A stretch of 64,000 bases of DNA from Bacillota bacterium (GTDB taxonomy: Bacteria > Bacillota > Clostridia > Oscillospirales > Oscillospiraceae): assembly GCA_023386265.1 (NCBI GenBank), contig JAEWKA010000008.1:1-64000 (forward strand), written 5' to 3'. Of the stretch, positions 8,328 through 15,514 are shown one piece after another. The notes below the pieces were generated by a model, which was given only the letters and a program-made list of their open reading frames with translations, was not told the origin of the DNA and did not search any database. The stretch's first letter is position 1. Each line of letters starts with the position of its first letter. A program made the translations under genes and the position numbers.

Positions 8328-8356
8328 ATTTTACTACAACACCGATAAAATATCAA
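8328..8356 (-). promoter_or_regulatory. SRP RNA promoter
   Basis: On the minus strand TTGATA (8351-8356), a 17-bp spacer and TAAAAT (8328-8333); transcription would begin about 8321, matching the paired 5' end of the RNA. Confidence 0.7.
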
Positions 8357-8377
8357 TACGGTGCGGCAAATTATATT

Positions 8378-8405
8378 TTGACAATTAAAGAAATTGTGCT
8401 ATAAT
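8378..8405 (+). promoter_or_regulatory. tRNA-Ala promoter
   Basis: TTGACA (8378-8383), 16-bp spacer, TATAAT (8400-8405): consensus sigma-A boxes 34 bp before the tRNA. It is divergent from the SRP RNA promoter. Confidence 0.8.
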
Positions 8406-8438
8406 ATGCGAGTGATTGAATTAGTCACAAGCATACAT

Positions 8439-8514
8439 GGGCTCGTAGCTTAGCTGGTAAAGCGCCGCGTTCGCAACGCGGAGACCGAGAGTTCGAATCT
8501 CTTCGGGTCCACCA
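8439..8514 (+). tRNA. tRNA-Ala (anticodon CGC)
   Basis: Cloverleaf with acceptor GGGCTCG/CGGGTCC, D-arm, anticodon stem CCGCG/CGCGG with loop TTCGCAA, T-arm GTTCGAATC and encoded CCA. The acceptor contains the G3-U70 wobble that identifies alanine tRNAs, supporting the anticodon call. Confidence 0.95.
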
Positions 8515-8570
8515 ATTAATGCAAATCTGAACGCCATCTTCGTAGTGAAAAATATTTTTGGATTTGTAAT

Positions 8571-8612
8571 AGAAATACCGAACGTGGGGTAATTCCCATG
8601 TTCGGTATTTCT
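8571..8612 (+). terminator. Terminator of tRNA-Ala
   Basis: An 18-bp stem (AGAAATACCGAACGTGGG with one G-U) followed by ATTATTTT. Confidence 0.8.
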
Positions 8613-8706
8613 ATTATTTTCAATAGCTCATTGTATCAGGAAGTCAGAAAAGTTTTTCGAGATTTTAGACAAGCAGTCTTAACATTTTGATTTTTAGACT
8701 TGCAGT

Positions 8707-8735
8707 TTGACTTTTCGGTCAAATTGTGATATTAT
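8707..8735 (+). promoter_or_regulatory. Promoter of the riboswitch-dapB-like transcript
   Basis: TTGACT (8707-8712), 17-bp spacer, TATTAT (8730-8735). Transcription would start about 8742, giving an ~290-nt structured leader. Confidence 0.65.
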
Positions 8736-8744
8736 TTTTTATAT

Positions 8745-8845
8745 AAAGAAATGATACGTAACGGTTGGGCGGCTTTGGCCGTTTTCAAGATACGTCTTCT
8801 TGGGTGGGAAGTCCTGTTTTTGGGCTGCCCACCTTTTTATATACA
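8745..8845 (+). other. Unclassified structured leader element ending in a terminator-like hairpin
   Basis: The first ~100 nt of the leader contain an AACGG...CCGTT hairpin flanked by ACGTA/TACGT, then a second hairpin GGTGGG-AGTCC / GGGCT-CCCACC (8805-8833) followed by TTTTTATAT. The second is a good intrinsic terminator placed before the c-di-AMP riboswitch. It may be a separate riboswitch, an attenuator or a small RNA. I do not recognise the class. Confidence 0.45.
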
Positions 8846-8849
8846 TACA

Positions 8850-8960
8850 ATATCGCTTAATCCGTCAAGGAACGGGAGAACCATTTTTGGGGTGAATCAC
8901 GCAATGCGTGTAGGGTGAGCTTTCCATCCGAACCCGTCAGCTAATCTCGTAAGCGTTGAA
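8850..8960 (+). promoter_or_regulatory. c-di-AMP riboswitch (ydaO/yuaA class)
   Basis: The consensus blocks are present in order: CGCTTAATCC, GGAACGGGAGAACC, TTGGGGTGAATC, TAGGGTGAGC, CCGAACCCGTCAGCTAA and CTCGTAAGCG. The ends pair (CGCTTA 8854-8859 with TAAGCG 8950-8955). This class binds cyclic di-AMP and usually turns expression off; known targets are wall hydrolases, potassium and osmolyte transport genes. Here the next gene is dapB-like at 9035. The expression platform between 8960 and 9030 is not obvious to me. Confidence 0.88.
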
Positions 8961-9034
8961 AGTGAGGGTGATTGATTTTTTTATGCTAATCGTTTGATGA
9001 TGTAATTGGTTATATAGGTTTGAAAGGAGTATTA

Positions 9035-9820
9035 ATGAAGCTATCCATTGGACTATTCGGTTTTGGTAAAACAGGTTCTGTTGTGGCAAATGAGATTATT
9101 AAGGACAATGACTGTGATTTGAAATGGGTTGTTCGAAAGTCATCAGTTCTTGAAGGGACATATGCCAGTCGACATCTGGGATATGAGCATGATGAAGGAA
9201 TAATTCATTCTATACATAATATCGATTTCTCTAAGTTTTATCTGGAGAATAAAGTTGATATTATTGTTGATTTTTCCACCTCAAGCGCCGTTGATGAATA
9301 TAAGAACGCAGTCGAATATGGCACGAGGATTGTATCTGCGATTTCAAAATATAAAGAAAATGAATTTGAAAAACTTTTAGAATTAAGCAATCAAACAGCA
9401 GTTCTTTATTCTCCTAACATAACATTAGGGGTGAACTTTCTGATAGAAGCATCAAAGGTGCTTCAGAACATTGCTCCACACGCTGATATTGAAATCATTG
9501 AAGAACATTTCAAAGGAAAAAAAGGTGTTTCTGGAACAGCTTTAAGAATTGCTGATGATTTGAGTCTGGACAGAGAAAAAAACATTCATTCTATTCGAGT
9601 TGGAGGTACCATAGGAAAGCACGAGGTTGTCTTCGGTCTTCCGAATCAAACAATACGCATCATCCACGAATCGATTAATCGCGCTGCTTTTGGACAAGGG
9701 GCTATATATGCGGCAAAATGGATTATGACTCAAAAAAAAGGAATGTTCAGCATGGAGCAGGCACTATCCTTGACAATGACTATGCAGAACAGGAATCTAC
9801 AAAATAGACCTGCCATCTGA
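9035..9820 (+). CDS. Dihydrodipicolinate reductase (DapB)-like oxidoreductase
   Basis: A 261-residue protein with an N-terminal Rossmann start (GLFGFGKTG) and a DapB C-terminal fold (SPNITLGVNFLIEASKVL, then VSGTALRIADDL). DapB makes tetrahydrodipicolinate for lysine and meso-diaminopimelate, a wall component. The usual HHxxKxDAPSGTA segment is changed: reading EEHFKGKKGVSGTA, the first catalytic His is Glu and the motif Lys position is Gly with Lys neighbours. It may therefore be a divergent DapB or a paralogue acting on another imine. Start chosen at the ATG with AAAGGAG 6 nt upstream, not the TTG at 9020. It is under a c-di-AMP riboswitch and ends at a terminator. Confidence 0.75.
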   Translation: MKLSIGLFGFGKTGSVVANEIIKDNDCDLKWVVRKSSVLEGTYASRHLGYEHDEGIIHSIHNIDFSKFYLENKVDIIVDFSTSSAVDEYKNAVEYGTRIVSAISKYKENEFEKLLELSNQTAVLYSPNITLGVNFLIEASKVLQNIAPHADIEIIEEHFKGKKGVSGTALRIADDLSLDREKNIHSIRVGGTIGKHEVVFGLPNQTIRIIHESINRAAFGQGAIYAAKWIMTQKKGMFSMEQALSLTMTMQNRNLQNRPAI

Positions 9821-9903
9821 TGGAAACCTTATCGCATTTTCACTTTGATAAAGACACTTTGTTTCAAGCTCTGTTACCATAGCTGTATTTATGTATAAGC
9901 TGA

Positions 9904-9938
9904 AAAATACCGGGTGTATAATTAACACCCGGTATTTT
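9904..9938 (+). terminator. Terminator of the dapB-like gene
   Basis: AAAATACCGGGTGT / ACACCCGGTATTTT stem with a 7-nt loop and TTTTAA tail. Confidence 0.85.
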
Positions 9939-10243
9939 AATGTCGTTTAATAATTAGCCACAAAGGACTATTTTTTTGATGATTGGTAATCGCTATTGTG
10001 TCGATATATAAAAAACGGATCTTTCCTGAGCCCGGATTTGCCGCCCCTTCCATTTTTTCGCCTGCCATTTTGAAGCCAAAGCATACTTCTTCGTACATAA
10101 AACGCTCTGCTTCGACAAATTACAAATTTTTTCTTTCTTTTTTTAAATAGTGTAGTATGATATAACATATTTTGTTCATACAGCAAATATGCGTATTGAC
10201 CCCTTATTTCGCAGTCCATTTTTTCGTGTTTGAGGTGAAATGA
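9939..10243 (+). other. Intergenic region, no gene seen
   Basis: About 300 bases of AT-rich sequence upstream of the bactofilin-like gene. A minus-strand frame (9968-10276) crosses it but lacks a ribosome site and protein-like composition. A possible -10 (TATGAT, 10157-10162) is visible without a good -35. Confidence 0.4.
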
Positions 10244-10693
10244 ATGTATTTTGGCAGCGTCAAGTTTTTTAAACATCTCATTGTAACTGTTTTTCTTGTT
10301 GTTCTTCTGGCTCCGACTGTTTTTGCAATTATCTCCGGCAATCTTATGTGCAACAACACCAGGATGGAGGGCTCATCTATACAGGGTAATGTTCTGGCAA
10401 AAGGCAGCACGCACATATACAGCGACTCTATGCTTCTTGGCAATTTAAGTTCTCAGTATTCCAGCATTGACGGTAAGGTCAAGGGCAACATTGAAGTCGG
10501 CAGTAAAACCCATCTTCGCCAGAATGCAATTGTCGTGGGAGATATAAGTACCAACTCCATCGCTGTTGAAGACGGCGCAAACATTAGGGGCTATGTAGAT
10601 ACGGCTTTCCGTTTTGAACACAATGACACGCCTTTCCCCGATGAGATTATAATTGAAAATGATGATTTGAATCCCGGGAATCTGGATAAATGA
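10244..10693 (+). CDS. Bactofilin-like polymer-forming protein with N-terminal membrane segment
   Basis: A 149-residue protein. Residues ~8-30 are a hydrophobic segment (HLIVTVFLVVLLAPTVFAII) and the rest is a run of short Gly-containing beta turns (GNLMCNN, GNVLAKG, GNLSSQ, GKVKGNIEVG, GDISTNSIAVEDGANIRG), the repeat rhythm of the right-handed beta-helix of bactofilins (DUF583). Bactofilins form filaments at the membrane. Here the segment would put the helix outside, or anchor it, depending on orientation. A short acidic tail follows. The ATG is preceded by GAGGTGA. It is a single gene with its own terminator. Confidence 0.65.
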   Translation: MYFGSVKFFKHLIVTVFLVVLLAPTVFAIISGNLMCNNTRMEGSSIQGNVLAKGSTHIYSDSMLLGNLSSQYSSIDGKVKGNIEVGSKTHLRQNAIVVGDISTNSIAVEDGANIRGYVDTAFRFEHNDTPFPDEIIIENDDLNPGNLDK

Positions 10694-10754
10694 TGGCCCG
10701 CTTTATTTATAAATAGACTTCCGGCAGCGAAGATGTTTTCTGAGCCGTAAAATA

Positions 10755-10790
10755 GATTCCGGGCGTGGCTAACTCCACGCTCGGAATTTT
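10755..10790 (+). terminator. Terminator after the bactofilin-like gene
   Basis: ATTCCG-GCGTGG / CCACGC-CGGAAT stem followed by TTTATCTTTC. Confidence 0.8.
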
Positions 10791-10841
10791 ATCTTTCTTG
10801 TGTATATATTCGAACGGGCCATTTCCACGATATACACCCAA

Positions 10842-10871
10842 TTGAAATATTTGATTAACCTGTGTTATAGT
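10842..10871 (+). promoter_or_regulatory. greA promoter
   Basis: TTGAAA (10842-10847), 18-bp spacer, TATAGT (10866-10871). Confidence 0.5.
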
Positions 10872-10925
10872 ATTGGCGAGAATAATTCCGATGCCGGAAA
10901 ACACGACGAAAATGAGGTACAGAAT

Positions 10926-11429
10926 ATGTACGACGAATTGACGCAAGTCGATATCAAAAAAATGCAGGAAGAAATTGATCACCGAACTCTTGTGCTGCGG
11001 CCTGAGATACTAGAAGACGTAAAAACAGCGAGAGCATTCGGCGATTTGAGCGAAAATTTTGAATATAAGGCTGCAAAGCGTGAGAAAATCAGGAACGACA
11101 GCCGCATCAAGTATCTGGAAAACATGATAAAAACGGCTAAGGTCATTTCTGGCGAATCGAAAACCGATGCCGTGGGTCTGTTTGACAAGGTCGAGGTATA
11201 CTTCGAGGAAGATGATGAAACGCAGGTATTTCAAATTGTGACCACCTTGCGGCAGAACGCTCTCAAGGGGCTATTAAGCAAGGAGTCGCCCGTCGGCAAA
11301 GCCCTGCTCGGTCGCAAGGTAGGCGACAGAATTAATGTTAAGGTGAACGATGAATACAGCTATTATATAGTAATTCGTTCGGTCGAAAAGGGTTTGGATG
11401 ACGATTCTCTCCCGATTAGCGCGTTCTAA
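10926..11429 (+). CDS. greA: Transcription elongation factor GreA
   Basis: A 167-residue GreA/GreB protein that enters the RNA polymerase secondary channel and stimulates cleavage of backtracked RNA. The N-terminal coiled coil carries the family signature ARAFGDLSENFEYKAAKREK with the acidic tip, and the C-terminal FKBP-like domain has SPVGKALLGRKVGDRI. The start is the ATG at 10926, seven nt after AATGAGGT; the frame opens earlier, but that part precedes the coiled coil and overlaps the promoter. The pilin-like gene follows within 30 nt and may be cotranscribed. Confidence 0.92.
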   Translation: MYDELTQVDIKKMQEEIDHRTLVLRPEILEDVKTARAFGDLSENFEYKAAKREKIRNDSRIKYLENMIKTAKVISGESKTDAVGLFDKVEVYFEEDDETQVFQIVTTLRQNALKGLLSKESPVGKALLGRKVGDRINVKVNDEYSYYIVIRSVEKGLDDDSLPISAF

Positions 11430-11457
11430 ACGTACGCTAGGCTTGAGAAAGGACCAG

Positions 11458-12246
11458 ATGTTAGAATTAAAAATTGATAAAAACGGTTTTACGCTGATAG
11501 AACTGATAGTGACGCTCCTCATCGTCGGAGTGCTTGCCGCCGTCCTTGTGCCGTCGTATATCGGTTATATTGATAAGGGAAAATCCGCTGCAGACATGCA
11601 AGCACTGGGCGTACTCAATGAAGCGACCCGTGTTTATTATGCCGCTGACCCGTCTCCCAACCTCTTCGAAGCTGGGAGCTTAACCGATGACGCTCTGATG
11701 CAGGTTCTGGTCGATACCGCTCTTTTAAACAAAAAGCCACAAGCTCGGGAGGAAGGCTTTTTTTTCGAATGGGATGCGATTGATAACATCTGGCTGCTTT
11801 CAAATATCGTCCATAAACTGGTAGCCACCGAAATAACAATGGGTTCAGGAGGCTTTGTCGGAGTCATAACGGGCAGTTATTCCGGTAACTCAACCGAGAT
11901 TTCAATTCCTAAAACGCTTGACGGTGAAGAAGTCACCGCAGTATATCAAGACGTTTTTAGCAGCAAAGGACTGACATCGGTGACTTTCCCCGCAGACAGC
12001 GGTATAACGCGAATACACGCAAGAGCCTTCAAAGATAACAAGCTCACGGAAATTGTATTTCCCTCCAGCCTTACGCGAATCGACTACGGAGCGTTTATGG
12101 ACAACAATATCACTAAAGTAACAATAGGCTCGGGAGTCTACCTTGAAGGCAACGTCTTTCAAAATAGCGACACCTTTAAAACAGCCTATGATGCCGAGGG
12201 CGCAGGTACCTACATATACTCTGGAGGCGCCTGGGTCAAGCAGTGA
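11458..12246 (+). CDS. Type IV pilin-like protein fused to a BspA-type LRR domain
   Basis: A 262-residue protein. It begins with a class III prepilin signal: G10 before the cut, then FTLIELIVTLLIVGVLAAVL with Glu at +5, as processed by PilD-type peptidases. After ~130 residues of pilin-like/linker sequence the C-terminal part (~145-255) holds LRR_5/BspA-type repeats (SIPKTLDGEEVTAVYQDVF, SVTFPADSGITRIHARAF, EIVFPSSLTRIDYGAF), which occur in adhesins. Start at the ATG with GAGAAAGGA upstream. No pilus assembly genes are near. The fusion suggests a surface-displayed minor pilin or pseudopilin carrying an adhesive tip, an inference. Confidence 0.75.
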   Translation: MLELKIDKNGFTLIELIVTLLIVGVLAAVLVPSYIGYIDKGKSAADMQALGVLNEATRVYYAADPSPNLFEAGSLTDDALMQVLVDTALLNKKPQAREEGFFFEWDAIDNIWLLSNIVHKLVATEITMGSGGFVGVITGSYSGNSTEISIPKTLDGEEVTAVYQDVFSSKGLTSVTFPADSGITRIHARAFKDNKLTEIVFPSSLTRIDYGAFMDNNITKVTIGSGVYLEGNVFQNSDTFKTAYDAEGAGTYIYSGGAWVKQ

Positions 12247-12288
12247 CCCAGGTCTACCCCAGTCCGGCAACGACAAGGAGTTAAAAAT

Positions 12289-12933
12289 ATGAACGTAATT
12301 GACCTTACTCATACAATTTCGGAAAACATGCCGGTTTATCCGGGCACGGAGGTGCCAAAACTTTCCGTTGCCTGCACCGTGGAAAACAACGGCTTTAAAG
12401 AAACGCTACTGCATATGTTTTCGCACACCGGTACGCATATGGACGCGCCGGCTCATATGTTTAAACATGCAACGTCTCTCGATGAGTTTGACGGCTCGCA
12501 GTTTGTAGGCAGTGCCGTCGTCATCGACTGTACGGAGCTTAAAGAGGGTGAACGCATCGGTATGACTTTTATCGAGCGTTACCGCGAGCTCGCCGATAAA
12601 GCGGATTTCCTGCTGTTTAGAACGGACTGGGACAAAAAATGGGGAACTGACGCCTATTTCGGGAACTTTCCCTGCATAAGCCCCGAGGTCGCTGACTTCA
12701 TCGTCGCCACCGGTAAAAAAGGCGTGGGGCTGGATGTAATCAGTATAGATCCCATCACAGGTTCAGGCTTTGATAATCATAAAAAACTGCTTTCGCAGAA
12801 TACTATTGTTATAATCGAAAACCTTTGCAATCTGGATACGCTCGGAAGCGGACTGTTTGCGTTTATCGCAGCACCGCTCAAGTTCGAAAACTCCGACGGT
12901 GCACCAATAAGAGCTCTGGCAATTAAGGATTAA
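12289..12933 (+). CDS. Cyclase family protein (kynurenine formamidase-like metal hydrolase)
   Basis: A 214-residue member of the PF04199 family. The zinc/manganese site motif HTGTHMDAPAH (~42-52) and a start DLTHTISENMPVYPGT are clear. The family includes kynurenine formamidase and several amide or lactone hydrolases, and the substrate cannot be told from sequence. AAGGAG precedes the ATG. A terminator follows. Confidence 0.8.
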   Translation: MNVIDLTHTISENMPVYPGTEVPKLSVACTVENNGFKETLLHMFSHTGTHMDAPAHMFKHATSLDEFDGSQFVGSAVVIDCTELKEGERIGMTFIERYRELADKADFLLFRTDWDKKWGTDAYFGNFPCISPEVADFIVATGKKGVGLDVISIDPITGSGFDNHKKLLSQNTIVIIENLCNLDTLGSGLFAFIAAPLKFENSDGAPIRALAIKD

Positions 12934-12948
12934 CTCAATAATCACAAA

Positions 12949-12986
12949 AAACAAGCAATCGGGCTTTCACTCGATTGCTTGTTTTC
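12949..12986 (+). terminator. Bidirectional terminator
   Basis: ACAAGCAATCG / CGATTGCTTGT stem, with TTTTCTGTTT on the plus side and AAAAAAC before it; it lies between convergent genes. Confidence 0.8.
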
Positions 12987-13015
12987 TGTTTATTCTTTTC
13001 TACTTTAATATGTTT

Positions 13016-13768
13016 TTAGTACTTTTCAGCTATAATTTTTGTAAATCTCGCTTCTGAAAGTATTTCGCTTGTTACAAATTCTCCGTTCCAAAATAGGCTA
13101 TATGTCGTGAACGGAGCGGGTGCGTTCTGTGCCTGCTGCGTGGTTTCGAAGCGTATCGCTTTAAAAGGTACATCATGCGCTTTTGCTGTTTCAGCTATTA
13201 GAGGGACATATTTTGCATTAAATGGACACTGATTAGAATAATAAAGTACAAAGCCCTGCCCCTCAGACTTTGGTGACTTCACAGCAGACTTGAACCGTGG
13301 CTTGGACGCATCCTTTTCAAAAGGTAAATAAAGAAGCTCATAGCTTGGCTCAGCCGTATCGGCTAGTTCAAAACCTTTGTGTCGAAGATGGCTCGGGTCT
13401 GAAAGAAACGGCATTTTCTTTTTTGAAGATAAGACCGCTAGTCCCAGTTTACCTTTTGCTTTGCTGTCTCTTATGCATTCATCCAAAAGGAGGTTTGAGT
13501 TGCCCTGCCCCTTATACTGCCCTGATACCCAAAAGCAGTCAATATACATGTATCCATCTGCTTCAACAGGGGCCCATGCTTTCTCGGCAGGCATGTATTC
13601 AATAAAGCATTTTCCGCGTACATCGCACTTTTTAAATACGAGCCCGTCATCAAGTCGCTCCGCAAGCCAAGCTTTTTTTGAGGCGACTTGACAGTCATTA
13701 TTGTTCGAAATCGCGCAACAGATATGCTCTTTTTCAAGGTTTTCTTTTGTAACAGTAATGATTTCCAT
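13016..13768 (-). CDS. YoaP-type GNAT acetyltransferase with thioredoxin-like C-terminal domain
   Basis: A 250-residue protein matching Bacillus YoaP in layout: an N-terminal GNAT domain (CFWVSGQYKGQGNSNLLLDECI holds the acetyl-CoA loop) and a C-terminal YoaP domain with YYSNQCPF. Start chosen at MEIITVTKENL, preceded by AAAGAGG; an ATG ten codons upstream has no site. The family start (MEIITVTxENLEKEHICC) supports this. Substrate unknown. Confidence 0.75.
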   Translation of the reverse strand: MEIITVTKENLEKEHICCAISNNNDCQVASKKAWLAERLDDGLVFKKCDVRGKCFIEYMPAEKAWAPVEADGYMYIDCFWVSGQYKGQGNSNLLLDECIRDSKAKGKLGLAVLSSKKKMPFLSDPSHLRHKGFELADTAEPSYELLYLPFEKDASKPRFKSAVKSPKSEGQGFVLYYSNQCPFNAKYVPLIAETAKAHDVPFKAIRFETTQQAQNAPAPFTTYSLFWNGEFVTSEILSEARFTKIIAEKY

Positions 13769-13989
13769 GACGCGCCTCTTTCTCAACAGGATATTCACAT
13801 CAGCGATACTCGCTTTATAAGATAACTTGCTAATCTAATTGTATAATATTCCTTTATAGATGTCAATAAGCATCAAGTATGGGCGCACGCTTATTAATAG
13901 AAACAACAATGGCCTTTATGAGTAAGCTGTTTAGTTTTTTGCATACACTAATTAAATGGTTGGTAAAATTGAGAGGAAAAAATTAATTC

Positions 13990-15285
13990 ATGATAGGTAA
14001 AAAGTATTTTTGGACACTGTCCGCCGTCTACATGTGCTATCTGACTCTGGGTATTCAGGCGATTGTTATTTCGCAGAATCTCGACCAGTTCGCAACTCAG
14101 TGGTCAAGTGACACGGCCGGTGTTTATAACGTAATCGCATATACGGGACTTGCAAGATTCCTGAGCGTATGGATTTGCGGGGAGCTGTCCAATAAAATCG
14201 GACGTAAGCTCATGATAGCAATCGGCGCTGTTCTGTATGTAGCATTCTTTGATGGTCTGCTGACAACAACAAGTCTTGAGATTGCAATCATCTGCGCATT
14301 CATGGGCGGACTTGCGACATCATTTGTTGACGGCGCCTGTTACCCTGCAGTGCAGGAGAGCTGGACAAAGGCTCCGAACTCCGCAGTTATCCTTATCAAG
14401 GTCGTTATTTCAGTTTCCAGTCTTATCTACCCTCTGCTTGTCGTTTCCTTCAGAACCGCAGGCACCTGGCAGGTCGGCCTCATCATCCCCATCGTTATGT
14501 CCGTTATCATTTTTGTGCTTGCTCTTATAGCTCCCTATTCCTACGATGCGGAGCTTCGCCGAAAACGTGTGAAAAGAAAAGAACTCAAGGCCGCAGGCAA
14601 GGAAATTGCTAAGCTCAACGAACTGGATGAGGGTGCGCAAAGAGCAGCTGCCCGCATTGTTAAAAAGCCTCCTTTCGCTGTCAATATCGGCTGCATACTC
14701 TATGGCTTCATCGCAATGGCTATAATGTACTCCGCGCAGCAGTTCCTTTCCCGCTACGGTCTTATCGTTGCCGGTATGAGCGATCTTAAATCCGCATCGC
14801 TCACAAGTCTCTTTACCTTCGGCTCCGTTTTCGCAGTTATTGTCTCTATGTTAATGATGGCAAAGTTTCGTTGGAGAACTATTAAGATCCTTGTCATTGA
14901 CTTAGCAGGTTCGGTTCTAGCTTATGTTCTTTTATGCACAGTGCCCTCCAATGCGATTGTTCAAATCGCGGCTTTGGCAATCGGTATCTTTGCATCAGGC
15001 GGCGCTCTCCAGTGCGGCGTTTCCCTCATGCTGGAATTCCATCCCGGCAACAAGGCAAGAAACCTTGGACTTTACTACACCTTCATGGGACTTGCGTCCT
15101 ATATAATGCCAAAAATACAGTCCATTTTCACGAAGAACTTTGGCGAAGGACAGGCTATTTTATACAGCCTGCTTGTCAATCTCGGTCTCGCCGTTGTCGG
15201 CGCGATTTTTATGATTTATCTAGCAATCAATTATAAAAGATGGTTCGGTGTCAGCGTTTTCAGCAAAAAAGCTGACATCAAATAA
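13990..15285 (+). CDS. MFS transporter
   Basis: A 431-residue major facilitator protein with about 12 hydrophobic segments. The cytoplasmic loop 2-3 carries motif A (GELSNKIGRKLM), and the central loop (~190-235) is long and basic. No substrate-specific signature is recognised. RBS GAGAGGA lies before the ATG. It stands alone, with a terminator downstream. Confidence 0.8.
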   Translation: MIGKKYFWTLSAVYMCYLTLGIQAIVISQNLDQFATQWSSDTAGVYNVIAYTGLARFLSVWICGELSNKIGRKLMIAIGAVLYVAFFDGLLTTTSLEIAIICAFMGGLATSFVDGACYPAVQESWTKAPNSAVILIKVVISVSSLIYPLLVVSFRTAGTWQVGLIIPIVMSVIIFVLALIAPYSYDAELRRKRVKRKELKAAGKEIAKLNELDEGAQRAAARIVKKPPFAVNIGCILYGFIAMAIMYSAQQFLSRYGLIVAGMSDLKSASLTSLFTFGSVFAVIVSMLMMAKFRWRTIKILVIDLAGSVLAYVLLCTVPSNAIVQIAALAIGIFASGGALQCGVSLMLEFHPGNKARNLGLYYTFMGLASYIMPKIQSIFTKNFGEGQAILYSLLVNLGLAVVGAIFMIYLAINYKRWFGVSVFSKKADIK

Positions 15286-15363
15286 GAATCGCACTTGCGA
15301 CAGGCGGCGTGCCAGCAAGCGCTAGAAACGTCTGTACGCCTAACAATGTCATATATAGCTATT

Positions 15364-15402
15364 GTCCGCTGTGCAAGTGCACGGCGGACTCTATTTTATT
15401 TA
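15364..15402 (+). terminator. Terminator of the MFS gene
   Basis: GTCCGC-GTGC / GCAC-GCGGAC stem with AAGT loop, then TCTATTTTATTTAT. Confidence 0.75.
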
Positions 15403-15420
15403 TCAGGCGCACAATTCTGT

Positions 15421-15449
15421 TTGATATGAGTGCCGCCTTGTGCTATACT
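15421..15449 (+). promoter_or_regulatory. ddl-murF promoter
   Basis: TTGATA (15421-15426), 17-bp spacer, TATACT (15444-15449), 66 bp before the ddl start. Confidence 0.7.
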
Positions 15450-15514
15450 GGCTTATGTATGGATTGTATATATTGGGTTGCCTTTTGTGCAACTGACCTA
15501 TTAGGAGGCACATT

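Noticed and set aside
9020..9034. TTG start five codons before the dapB-like ATG
   Set aside because: The AAAGGAG site lies inside those codons and fits the ATG at 9035.
9968..10276. 102-codon minus-strand frame before the bactofilin-like gene
   Set aside because: No ribosome site and a composition dominated by Lys/Arg/Phe from AT-rich DNA.
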